NCBI GenBank assembly: GCA_937892135.1
Contig: CALAUK010000139.1
Span: forward strand, 1 to 6,573
Length of the DNA: 6,573 nucleotides
Direction: 5' to 3'
From: an uncultured Clostridia bacterium
GTDB lineage: Bacteria > Bacillota > Clostridia > UBA1381 > UMGS1253
The notes beneath the pieces were generated by a model. The model did no database searches. It was not told the origin of the DNA and was given only the letters and a program-made list of their open reading frames with translations. The translations under genes and the position numbers were made by a program. Numbering within the stretch: the first letter of the stretch is position 1; each line of letters begins with the position of its first letter. Below, in pieces: positions 1 through 5,236 of the stretch.

Positions 1-106
1 CCACGGGGATGTCCTCGGCGGTAGTCAGCTCCATGCCGGCGATGGGAATGATTCCCTGCTTCTTGGCGGCCTTGAAAAAGGCGGGGCAATTTTTGCAGGT
101 GTTGTT
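1..106 (-). other. Fragment of a PHP-domain phosphoesterase gene (high GC)
   Basis: On the minus strand this encodes NTCKNCPAFFKAAKKQG, then IIPIAGMELTTAEDIPV, running off the window edge. This resembles the segment just after the metal-binding DH motif of PHP-family phosphoesterases, where an Asp-His-Asn usually precedes T-x-x-x-x and an E-x-T/S strand follows. The expected DHN is replaced here by R-N-N, so family similarity ends at about base 103. By direct count bases 1-90 are 55/90 G+C (61%), against 37/100 for bases 91-190. That points to another genome or a transferred fragment. It shares the reading frame of the SLH ORF, probably by chance. Confidence 0.55.
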
Positions 107-421
107 TCTGCTTTTGTAGATAATGTTGCTACAGTTCTTATGATTGCGCCTGTTGCACTTGCTTTTTGCAAGAAACTCAATGTTTGCTATTCTGCAAACC
201 AAAGCTGCCATTTCAGCTCTTGTAACAATTTTATCAGGTGCAAAAGAGCCATCCGGATAACCTTTCATAATATTATTTTCCGAAAGAAAAACCGCTGCAG
301 CTGCATAATACTCACTGCCATTTATATCAGAGAAAACTGAATTGTTTTTAGCCATTATGTTTGTTGGAAGCAGCATAAAAAGAAGCATTATGGATAAAAA
401 AAGACTTATAAATTTTTTCAT
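1..421 (-). CDS. SLH-domain secreted protein, N-terminus only, reading into foreign sequence (partial)
   Basis: An open frame starts with ATG at 421-419 and stays open for 140 codons to the window edge. Residues 1-24 form a signal peptide (MKKF, then a hydrophobic run, then a likely cut after NIMA). Residues 30-82 are one S-layer homology repeat, with FSDI at the front, GYPDGSFAPD in the middle and TRAEMAAL near the end. SLH repeats anchor exported proteins to secondary cell-wall polymers. An AAGGA ribosome site lies 10 bases upstream of the ATG. After about residue 82 the SLH similarity stops. Residues 83-106 are antisense to a permease fragment and look non-biological. Residues 107-140 match a PHP phosphoesterase. 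SLH proteins normally carry two or three repeats plus an effector domain, so this is a broken or chimeric gene. I am confident in the SLH start but not in the ORF as a real protein. Confidence 0.6.
   Translation of the reverse strand, partial: MKKFISLFLSIMLLFMLLPTNIMAKNNSVFSDINGSEYYAAAAVFLSENNIMKGYPDGSFAPDKIVTRAEMAALVCRIANIEFLAKSKCNRRNHKNCSNIIYKSRNNTCKNCPAFFKAAKKQGIIPIAGMELTTAEDIPV
86..184 (+). other. Fragment of an ArsB/NhaD-type permease gene (remnant or chimera)
   Basis: Read on the plus strand in the frame beginning at 86, this stretch gives a hydrophobic segment with AGVVSAFVDNVATVL followed by MIAPVALA and a KKLN end. The S-A-F-x-D-N-V-x-T-V-L pattern followed by a small-residue helix is characteristic, from memory, of the ArsB/NhaD/citrate-transporter (ion transporter superfamily) permeases. 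Only about 33 codons are recognisable. There is no start, no ribosome site and no continuation on either side: upstream is PHP sequence and downstream is antisense SLH sequence. It is therefore a gene scrap, not a gene. The family call rests on motif memory without a search. Confidence 0.55.
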
Positions 422-460
422 TTGCTATACATCCTTTCTGAAAAGTATATTTAATACATC

Positions 461-495
461 TAAATAAAACTTCCGTGCCACAGAAGTTTTATTTA
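461..495. repeat. 13-bp perfect inverted repeat in the SLH-gene leader
   Basis: Arms at 461-473 (TAAATAAAACTTC) and 483-495 (GAAGTTTTATTTA) pair perfectly around a 9-base centre (474-482). The right arm abuts the -10 box of the minus-strand promoter at 496-501, and the predicted transcription start falls inside that arm. A DNA operator for a repressor is therefore more likely than an RNA hairpin. It could also act as a weak bidirectional terminator, since the arms end in T runs, but the stem is AT-rich. The nearby XRE regulator is an obvious candidate binder, by position only. Confidence 0.5.
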
Positions 496-524
496 ATTAT
501 AGTAAATTATAATTTGTTTGTCAA
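496..524 (-). promoter_or_regulatory. Consensus sigma-A promoter for the SLH gene
   Basis: Read on the minus strand, TTGACA (524-519) and TATAAT (501-496) are separated by exactly 17 bases. Both hexamers are perfect consensus. Transcription should start near 489 and give a leader of about 70 bases before the ATG at 421. It overlaps the -35 box of the divergent promoter at 518-523. Confidence 0.8.
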
Positions 525-547
525 TAGGATATAATTAATTATATAAA
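518..547 (+). promoter_or_regulatory. Probable promoter of the XRE regulator
   Basis: TTGTCA (518-523) and TATAAA (542-547) are spaced by 18 bases and would start a transcript about 17-20 bases before the ATG at 574. A TATAAT at 530-535 is an alternative -10 box but has only a weak -35 partner. The -35 hexamer overlaps that of the divergent SLH promoter, so a protein bound here would affect both genes. Confidence 0.5.
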
Positions 548-573
548 TCAAATAATATTTGAGGGGAAATATT

Positions 574-822
574 ATGGAGACTTTTAATGACAGAGAATAC
601 CAAATGTTTATTATCAAGGTTGGCTTGAAGGTGGGATATTACAGAAGACTTGCTGGTATTACACAGGAGCAACTTAGTGAATACAGTGGCATGTCTTTAA
701 ATTTTATTTCCTAGCTTGAGGGGTCTGGCGCAGCTTATTTGTCATCGCTTAAGTCATTATATAAAATAAACAGGGTACTTGGAGTGAGTGTAAATAAACT
801 GGTAGATGTGGAAGATGATTAA
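574..822 (+). pseudogene. XRE-family helix-turn-helix regulator interrupted by an in-frame TAG
   Basis: The frame runs from ATG 574 (ribosome site GAGGGG at 561-566, 7-base spacing) to TAA 820-822: 82 codons with a single TAG at 712-714, codon 47. Residues 16-50 have the Cro/C1-type pattern, with GYYRRLAGITQEQLSEYSG forming helices 1-3, then MSLNFIS, the stop, and LEG. In this family the position after FIS is nearly always Q or R before LE, so a CAG-to-TAG change fits. After the stop the frame continues with family-like sequence (SSLKSLYKINRVLGVSVNKL). The decay is therefore recent or the product is truncated to 46 residues without a full DNA-binding fold. Amber readthrough is possible but nothing in the window supports it. 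The divergent SLH gene is a plausible target. Small stand-alone XRE proteins like this are usually repressors. Confidence 0.75.
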
Positions 823-825
823 AAA

Positions 826-854
826 GAAAAAGGAGTGCAGATGCACTCATTTTT
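826..854 (+). terminator. Intrinsic terminator after the XRE gene
   Basis: The stem GAGTGC (833-838) / GCACTC (843-848) has loop AGAT. It is preceded by an A-rich run and followed by A and five T's (850-854). It lies 10 bases after the TAA of the regulator. Confidence 0.75.
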
Positions 855-860
855 AATATT

Positions 861-949
861 ATTAATTATTAAATTTTCATCATTCATTATTCATTTAAAA
901 ATCCTGAAAGCTTAATGAATAATGAATAGTGAATAATGAAAAATGAATA
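861..949. repeat. AT-rich ATTCATT inverted repeat, copy 1
   Basis: The stretch is built of TTCATT/ATTCATT units on the left and their complements (AATGAAT) on the right. A 14-bp perfect inverted repeat pairs 882-895 with 914-927 around an 18-base centre. The core TTCATCATTCATTATTCA (876-893) recurs exactly at 3780-3797. No coding potential is seen. It lies between two terminators, as does copy 2. It is a low-complexity dispersed repeat, possibly a small mobile element remnant. Confidence 0.6.
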
Positions 950-959
950 ATACAAAACA

Positions 960-987
960 AAAAATCCCGTCTTACGACAGGATTTTT
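960..987 (-). terminator. Intrinsic terminator of tRNA-Leu
   Basis: On the minus strand a 12-bp stem (987-976 with 971-960) contains one G-U wobble and closes on a GUAA tetraloop. The descending arm runs into six T's and then GTTTTG. It begins about 5 bases after the encoded CCA of the tRNA. The wobble pairs only in minus-strand RNA, which supports that direction. Confidence 0.8.
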
Positions 988-991
988 GTTT

Positions 992-1078
992 TGGTGCCGC
1001 TGGCCGGAGTCGAACCGGCACGGTATCGCTACCGGCGGATTTTGAGTCCGCTACGTCTGCCAATTCCATCACAGCGGC
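992..1078 (-). tRNA. tRNA-Leu (anticodon CAA)
   Basis: This is an 87-base tRNA with a class II long variable arm. The acceptor GCCGCTG pairs with CAGCGGC, followed by discriminator A and an encoded CCA. The anticodon stem GCGGA/TCCGC encloses the loop CTCAAAA, giving anticodon CAA, which reads UUG leucine codons. The T stem GCCGG/CCGGC encloses TTCGACT. The variable arm forms a short hairpin around GCGA. The D loop holds the usual GG region (TTGGCAGAC). The gene stands alone with its own promoter and terminator. No insertion or fragment of an integrated element is seen at its 3' end. Confidence 0.97.
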
Positions 1079-1091
1079 ATAACACTTAAGT

Positions 1092-1120
1092 ATAATAGCA
1101 CAATTTTACTTTGTTGTCAA
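1092..1120 (-). promoter_or_regulatory. Promoter of tRNA-Leu
   Basis: On the minus strand TTGACA (1120-1115), a 17-base spacer, then TATTAT (1097-1092). The start would lie about 7 bases upstream of the mature 5' end at 1078, typical for a stable-RNA gene. Confidence 0.8.
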
Positions 1121-1128
1121 GGGGTTTT

Positions 1129-1164
1129 AATAAAAAAAAGAGGCAAACGCCTCTTTTTTTTATT
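1129..1164 (-). terminator. Strong terminator ending the radical SAM / DUF2344 operon
   Basis: A perfect 16-bp stem (1129-1144 with 1149-1164) has a GAGGC/GCCTC core, an AAAC loop and runs of eight A's and eight T's, so it can work in both directions. It sits 6 bases after the stop of the DUF2344 gene and insulates the tRNA promoter behind it. Confidence 0.9.
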
Positions 1165-1169
1165 AAGCC

Positions 1170-1835
1170 TTATATAAATCTTTTATCGCCTGAGAAAAGT
1201 GCTGTTCTGTGAGTTTTAATAAAGCTTAAGCAAAAGCCTGAAAACTCGGAAAGTGCACCGAAAACAAGCTCGGGCTTTAAGTTATATGTGTTTCCCGCAG
1301 GCAATTTTACTGAAAATTTTAAATAGTTTTCGCTTTTTTCAAGAAGAGTTAAGTTCTTGATGTCGTTTTTAATGTCTACCTCTTTTTCTGAGCTTTTGGT
1401 TTTTTTGGTTACGATTATTTCGTCCTGCGCTAAAAATGCTGAAATATCCACTTCGGGAGTACCCTCTGTTTCAATTTCACAGATGTATTCTGCTGAATCT
1501 AATGTCTTAAAGCTTGGCATATCGCCAGTTACAAGTTTTGCCGCTAAGATTTCGATGCCCTCAGGGAATGTTTCTTTAAACACCTTTAAAACAACATCCT
1601 CGCCCGGATTTTCGTCAAAATCAATGTCGATATATTCGTCCTCGCCTGTTACGCCAACGCTTATCGGAAGAGCAACCACCATAACGGGATGGGGGTTAAA
1701 GCCCTCTGTGTACGTTACAGGCAGGCCCGACCTTCTTATCGTGCGGTTTAAAACACGGACAAAGTCAAGATGCGAAATATATCTTGCGTTTTCTGCCTTT
1801 TCATATTTTAATCTGAAGGTGAAATTACCTTTCAT
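1170..1835 (-). CDS. TIGR03936-family radical-SAM-linked protein (DUF2344)
   Basis: This 221-residue protein is the usual partner of TIGR03960-type radical SAM proteins. Its biochemical role is unknown to me; genomic pairing suggests they act together, perhaps in RNA or ribosome-related modification. The N-terminus has the family signature: FTFRLKYEKAENARYISHLD, then RSGLPVTYTEGFNPHP and ALPISVGVTGEDEYIDI. No signal peptide or membrane segment is visible, so it is cytoplasmic. The start is the ATG at 1835 (MKGNFTF), because AGGAGG lies 8 bases upstream at 1844-1849. A GTG at 1844 would add three residues but overlaps that ribosome site. The ATG lies 11 bases before the end of the upstream gene, implying translational coupling. 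The length fits the family and the gene looks intact. Confidence 0.88.
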   Translation of the reverse strand: MKGNFTFRLKYEKAENARYISHLDFVRVLNRTIRRSGLPVTYTEGFNPHPVMVVALPISVGVTGEDEYIDIDFDENPGEDVVLKVFKETFPEGIEILAAKLVTGDMPSFKTLDSAEYICEIETEGTPEVDISAFLAQDEIIVTKKTKSSEKEVDIKNDIKNLTLLEKSENYLKFSVKLPAGNTYNLKPELVFGALSEFSGFCLSFIKTHRTALFSGDKRFI

Positions 1836-3669
1836 AGCAAACACCTCCTTTAAAGCACGCCGCTCCGCAGTTTGTGCATTTTTCGCGGCAGTTGGGGGTT
1901 ACAATCTCATCATAAGCGGCACGCGCTTCTGACTCTAAGTATTTTTTAGTTACGCCCACGTCGATATGATCCCACGGAAGAACTTCGGAAAAGTCACGCT
2001 TTCTCTGGTTATAGAATTTGGGGTCAACACCAGATTCAGAAAATGCCCTCATCCAGTTTTCGAAGCTGAAGTATTCGTGCCATCCGTCAAACTTACAGCC
2101 AAGAGAGTGCGCTTTTAATAAAACCTTACAAAGTCTTCTGTCGCCTCGCGCGAAAACGCCCTCAAGAAAGCTTGTTTCGCCGTCGTGATAGCTAAAGGAT
2201 ATTGCCTTTGAATGAATAGACTCTCTTACTGCCTTTTGTTTTTCTGTTATAGCATCAAGGTCGTCCTGCGCTTCCCACTGAAACGGCGTAAAAGGCTTTG
2301 GAACAAAGGTCGATGCGCTGACTGATATTCTTGGTGATTTTCCTCTTTTTGACTTGTCAAGCTCGTAGTATTTATCTAATACCTTATGGCTTAAAGCGCC
2401 TATTCCCGAAACATCTTCTAATGTTTCAGTCGGCAGACCAATCATAAAATAAAGCTTAACTGATGACCAGCCCTCTGAGAAAATCATAGAAACGGAGTCT
2501 AGAAGATTTTCTTCTGTTACGCCCTTTCTTATAACATCACGAAGCCTCTGCGTTCCTGCCTCGGGGGCAAAGGTTATTCCGCTTTTTCGAACTGATGAAA
2601 CCTTTTTTGAAAGCTCAAGAGAGAAGCTGTCTATTCTAAGAGAGGGAAGAGCAAGATTGATTTTCTTGTCCTCGGTGATCTCTAAAAGTCCGTCTGTCAA
2701 TTCGCGAAGCTCGGTATAGTCGCTCGTTGAAAGCGAGCAAAGGCTTATTTCCTCGTAGCCCGTTTTACCGATTAAGTTTTTTGCAATCTCTACAAGCTTT
2801 TTAGCGCTTTTTTCACGAACGGGCCTGTAAACATAGCCTGCCTGACAAAAACGGCAACCTCTTATGCAGCCTCTGAAAATTTCAAGAGTTATTCTGTCGT
2901 GCACAGTTTCGCCAAAGGGAACTATAAGGTGGTCGGGAAAATAGGACTCGTTAAAGTCAGTTATTATTCTTTTTCTTATAGTCTTTTTTGCCTCGGGAAC
3001 TTTAGGACAAATTTCCTTGATTGTGTTATCCTCGTTATAGGTTACCTCGTAAAACGATGGAACATAAATTCCGTCTACCGTGGCAACCATTTTAAGAAAA
3101 TCGTTTCTGTCAGTGCTTTTTGAGGCTTTGAATTCTTTATACTTATCCATTACCTCGCTCATCATTTCCTCGCCTTCGCCAAGGCAGAAAAAGTCAACAA
3201 AATCGGCTAAAGGCTCGGGATTATATGCGCAAGCTCCACCCGCACAGACAAAGGGGTGATTTATATCTCTGTCCTCTGACATAAGCGGAATATTCGCCAA
3301 ATCAAGCATATTTAAAAGGTTTGAATATGAAAGCTCATACATTAAAGTAAAGCCCACGATGTCAAACTCGCCAACGGGAGTTTTCGTTTCGAGGGAAAAA
3401 AGCGGCATATTTGCTTCGCGCATTTTTTCTTCCATATCGGGCCACGGCGCAAAAACTCTTTCGCAGTAGGTGTCTTCTCTTTCGTTTAAAATGTGATAGA
3501 GAATTTTCATGCCTAAATGGCTCATGCCTACCTCATAGTTATCGGGAAAGCAAAAGGCAAAGCGCATAGTGTCCTCAGTTATATCTTTTTTTATCATTCC
3601 AAGCTCACCGCCTGTGTACTGCACGGGCTTTGAAACAGAGGAAAGTATTTTGTCTAAGGCTGTTATCAT
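1825..3669 (-). CDS. TIGR03960-family B12-binding-type radical SAM protein
   Basis: This 614-residue protein is cytoplasmic and uses a [4Fe-4S] cluster and S-adenosylmethionine. Residues ~35-165 resemble the cobalamin-binding-like domain of this family (FCFPDNYEVGMSHLG; DIVGFTLMYELSY; AGGACAYNPEP; CLGEGEE). I do not see a clear D-x-H-x-x-G cobalamin-ligand motif. The radical SAM core follows with the cluster motif C268-x3-C272-x2-C275 (GCIRGCRFC), then FAPEAGTQRLR and KLYFMIGLPTET. The C-terminus has five cysteines (594, 598, 601, 605, 611), which could hold an extra metal or cluster. The start at 3669 fits the family N-terminus (LDKIL..V.KP..Y.GGE), although its ribosome site is weak (GCGAG). 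It is first in a two-gene operon with the DUF2344 gene. The substrate is unknown. Confidence 0.9.
   Translation of the reverse strand: MITALDKILSSVSKPVQYTGGELGMIKKDITEDTMRFAFCFPDNYEVGMSHLGMKILYHILNEREDTYCERVFAPWPDMEEKMREANMPLFSLETKTPVGEFDIVGFTLMYELSYSNLLNMLDLANIPLMSEDRDINHPFVCAGGACAYNPEPLADFVDFFCLGEGEEMMSEVMDKYKEFKASKSTDRNDFLKMVATVDGIYVPSFYEVTYNEDNTIKEICPKVPEAKKTIRKRIITDFNESYFPDHLIVPFGETVHDRITLEIFRGCIRGCRFCQAGYVYRPVREKSAKKLVEIAKNLIGKTGYEEISLCSLSTSDYTELRELTDGLLEITEDKKINLALPSLRIDSFSLELSKKVSSVRKSGITFAPEAGTQRLRDVIRKGVTEENLLDSVSMIFSEGWSSVKLYFMIGLPTETLEDVSGIGALSHKVLDKYYELDKSKRGKSPRISVSASTFVPKPFTPFQWEAQDDLDAITEKQKAVRESIHSKAISFSYHDGETSFLEGVFARGDRRLCKVLLKAHSLGCKFDGWHEYFSFENWMRAFSESGVDPKFYNQRKRDFSEVLPWDHIDVGVTKKYLESEARAAYDEIVTPNCREKCTNCGAACFKGGVCYER
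1842..1851 (-). promoter_or_regulatory. Ribosome binding site that sets the DUF2344 start
   Basis: AAAGGAGGTG on the minus strand is a near-perfect Shine-Dalgarno site. It lies inside the coding sequence of the upstream radical SAM gene, where it encodes the K-G-G-V of its C-terminal cysteine motif. The 8-base gap points to ATG 1835, not GTG 1844. Confidence 0.85.
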
Positions 3670-3701
3670 ATAAAAATCTCGCTTTTCTAAGTATTTTCTT
3701 T

Positions 3702-3730
3702 ATTGTACCACATTTTTTGCATCTTTTCAA
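3702..3730 (-). promoter_or_regulatory. Promoter of the radical SAM / DUF2344 operon
   Basis: On the minus strand TTGAAA (3730-3725), a 17-base spacer, then TACAAT (3707-3702). Transcription would start near 3695, leaving a leader of about 25 bases. That is too short for a riboswitch. Confidence 0.75.
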
Positions 3731-3740
3731 TGGAAAGGAG

Positions 3741-3762
3741 AAAAAAACTCCACAGGAGTTTT
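3741..3762 (-). terminator. Second terminator-like hairpin downstream of metY
   Basis: An 8-bp stem AAAACTCC/GGAGTTTT (3744-3751 with 3755-3762) closes on a 3-base loop. On the minus strand it is followed by a run of seven T's in total. It lies just upstream of the operon promoter at 3730 and would stop read-through from metY. With the hairpin at 3808-3833 it brackets the ATTCATT repeat. Confidence 0.55.
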
Positions 3763-3765
3763 ACC

Positions 3766-3806
3766 ATAATTATTAATTATTCATCATTCATTATTCAGTA
3801 TTCATT
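3766..3806. repeat. AT-rich ATTCATT repeat, copy 2
   Basis: ATTAATTATT followed directly by the 18-base core TTCATCATTCATTATTCA (3780-3797) and a further ATTCATT. It matches the left half of copy 1 (861-893), where seven extra bases separate the two blocks. The right-hand inverted half of copy 1 is absent. It lies between two terminator hairpins. Confidence 0.55.
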
Positions 3807-3807
3807 A

Positions 3808-3833
3808 AAAAAGCACCCCGCAGGGTGCTTTTT
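3808..3833 (-). terminator. Intrinsic terminator of metY
   Basis: A perfect 11-bp stem (3808-3818 with 3823-3833) has GCACCC/GGGTGC at its core and a 4-base loop. On the minus strand it is followed by six T's. It begins 4 bases after the metY stop codon. Confidence 0.92.
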
Positions 3834-3837
3834 ATTA

Positions 3838-5100
3838 TTACGCTTCAAGAGCCTGTTTTAAATCAGCAATAATATCGTCAACATTTTCAAGACCAACAGA
3901 AAGTCTTATAAGACCGGGAGTTACTCCGCCGGCAATAAGCTGCTCGTCTGTAAGCTGACGGTGAGTTGAGCTTGCGGGATGCAAAACACAGGTGCGGATA
4001 TCGGCAACGTGCACGAGTAGTGATGCCATTTTAAGATTGTCGATAAATTTAACGCCTGCTTCTCTTCCGCCTTTTAAACTAAACGCTATAACACCGCTTG
4101 CGCCCTTGGGAAGATATTTTTTAGCCAAATCCTTTCTCTTGTAGCTATCTAAAGTGGGGTAGTTTACGCTTTCAACCTGAGGGCAGGTTTCTAAAAAGCG
4201 CGCAACCTTATCTGCATTTTCACAGTGCCTGTCCATACGAACGTGCAAGGTTTCAATTCCCTGATTTACTATAAATGCACCGAATGCACTCTGGCAAACG
4301 CCCATATCACGCATAAGCTGAACTCTTGCCTTTACGATAAATGCGCTCTCGCCGAAGTCTTTTGTGTATATAACGCCGTGATAAGAATCGTCGGGCTCTG
4401 TAAACTCGGGGTATTTTCCGTTTGTCCAGTCAAACTTTCCTGAGTCAATAATAACACCGCCAACAGTAAGAGCGTGACCGTCGAGGTACTTTGTTGTTGA
4501 GTGAGTTATAATATCTGCGCCAAACTCAATCGGACGGCAAAGATACGGAGTTGCAAATGTGTTGTCAACAACTAACGGCACACCGATTTTGTGAGCGATA
4601 TTTGCGAATTTTTCAATATCAAAAACCTCAATAGAGGGGTTTGTGATTGTTTCACCGAAGATTGCTTTTGTGTTGGGGCGAACTAAAGATAAAATCTCTT
4701 CTTCTGTTGCATCGTTATCAACAAAAGTAACATCTACGCCAAGCTTTTTAAAGGTTACATTAAAAAGGTTAAATGTTCCGCCGTAGATAGCATTTGAGCA
4801 AATAAAATGGTCGCCTGAGCCTAAGAAATTAAGCATTGCAAGCATATTTGCGCTCTGGCCTGAGCTTGTCATAATAGCGCCAACGCCTCCGCAAAGGTCA
4901 GCAATCTTCTTTTCAACCGCATCAACCGTGGGGTTTGCAAGTCTTGAATAGAAAAAGCCGTTCTCTGTAAGGTCAAAAAGCTTCTGAACATGCTCAGTAG
5001 AATCATATTTAAAGGTTGTGCTCTGATAAATCGGAAGTGTCTGCGGACCACCGTTTTCGGGAGTATAACCTGAGTGTAAAAGTTTGGATTCAATATTCAT
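3838..5100 (-). CDS. metY: O-acetylhomoserine sulfhydrylase (aminocarboxypropyltransferase)
   Basis: This 420-residue cytoplasmic PLP enzyme of the Cys/Met metabolism family joins O-acetylhomoserine with sulfide to give homocysteine for methionine synthesis. Visible landmarks are the N-terminal block SKLLHSGYTPENGGPQ, Y51-S-R53 (phosphate contact from the neighbouring subunit), the SSGQSA turn at 79-84, D179 in VVDNTFATP (PLP ring nitrogen) and the Schiff-base lysine K204 in HSTTKYLDGH. FGETITNPSIEVFDIE is typical of OAH sulfhydrylases rather than cystathionine synthases or lyases. The length is normal for MetY (about 420-430). AAGGA lies about 8 bases before the ATG. The gene is monocistronic with its own promoter and terminator. 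The leader is about 30 bases, leaving no room for a SAM or T-box riboswitch. The alternative, a methionine gamma-lyase-like activity, is less likely. Confidence 0.93.
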   Translation of the reverse strand: MNIESKLLHSGYTPENGGPQTLPIYQSTTFKYDSTEHVQKLFDLTENGFFYSRLANPTVDAVEKKIADLCGGVGAIMTSSGQSANMLAMLNFLGSGDHFICSNAIYGGTFNLFNVTFKKLGVDVTFVDNDATEEEILSLVRPNTKAIFGETITNPSIEVFDIEKFANIAHKIGVPLVVDNTFATPYLCRPIEFGADIITHSTTKYLDGHALTVGGVIIDSGKFDWTNGKYPEFTEPDDSYHGVIYTKDFGESAFIVKARVQLMRDMGVCQSAFGAFIVNQGIETLHVRMDRHCENADKVARFLETCPQVESVNYPTLDSYKRKDLAKKYLPKGASGVIAFSLKGGREAGVKFIDNLKMASLLVHVADIRTCVLHPASSTHRQLTDEQLIAGGVTPGLIRLSVGLENVDDIIADLKQALEA

Positions 5101-5137
5101 TTAAATCATCCTTTCAAAAAGTTTGGATATACCAGTT

Positions 5138-5166
5138 ATTTTACCATAAACTCAAGTAAAAATCAA
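5138..5166 (-). promoter_or_regulatory. Promoter of metY
   Basis: On the minus strand TTGATT (5166-5161), a 17-base spacer, then TAAAAT (5143-5138). The start would be near 5131, about 30 bases before the ATG. It is back to back with the promoter at 5189-5217. Confidence 0.65.
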
Positions 5167-5188
5167 TGTTTTTTTAAAATTTATCCGC

Positions 5189-5217
5189 TTGACAGTAAAA
5201 CCTTAAAATGCTATAAT
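5189..5217 (+). promoter_or_regulatory. Consensus sigma-A promoter of the phosphatase gene
   Basis: TTGACA (5189-5194), a 17-base spacer, then TATAAT (5212-5217): both hexamers are perfect. Transcription would begin near 5224, only just ahead of or inside the ribosome site at 5225-5230. The leader is thus extremely short. Confidence 0.85.
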
Positions 5218-5224
5218 TTAAGCC

Positions 5225-5230
5225 GAGGTG
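5225..5230 (+). promoter_or_regulatory. Ribosome binding site that sets the phosphatase start at TTG
   Basis: GAGGTG lies 6 bases before TTG 5237. An in-frame GTG at 5228 is part of this site and cannot be the start codon at the same time. The predicted transcription start falls at or near this site. Confidence 0.75.
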
Positions 5231-5236
5231 ATTACT

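Noticed and set aside
140..340. Open frame on the plus strand opposite the SLH gene
   Set aside because: Only its first ~15 codons belong to the permease fragment. The rest is antisense to the SLH repeat, with no ribosome site and a composition unlike a protein.
712..714. TAG as pyrrolysine or a recoded sense codon
   Set aside because: The position is a conserved Gln/Arg site in an ordinary regulator, and no supporting tRNA or further internal TAG is seen. A point mutation is the simpler explanation.
992..1078. Integration (attachment) site of a mobile element at the tRNA
   Set aside because: No second copy of the tRNA 3' end and no integrase are visible. The gene is followed directly by its own terminator.
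1357..1932. 191-codon open frame on the plus strand
   Set aside because: It is antisense to the DUF2344 gene, Ser/Thr-rich, and lacks any family-like motif. It is a shadow of the real minus-strand genes.
3744..3762. Repressor operator just upstream of the radical SAM promoter
   Set aside because: The T run after the stem on the minus strand and the position downstream of metY fit a backup terminator better, though an operator role cannot be excluded.
5101..5137. SAM or T-box riboswitch upstream of metY
   Set aside because: The predicted leader is only about 30 bases and contains no terminator or anti-terminator pair.
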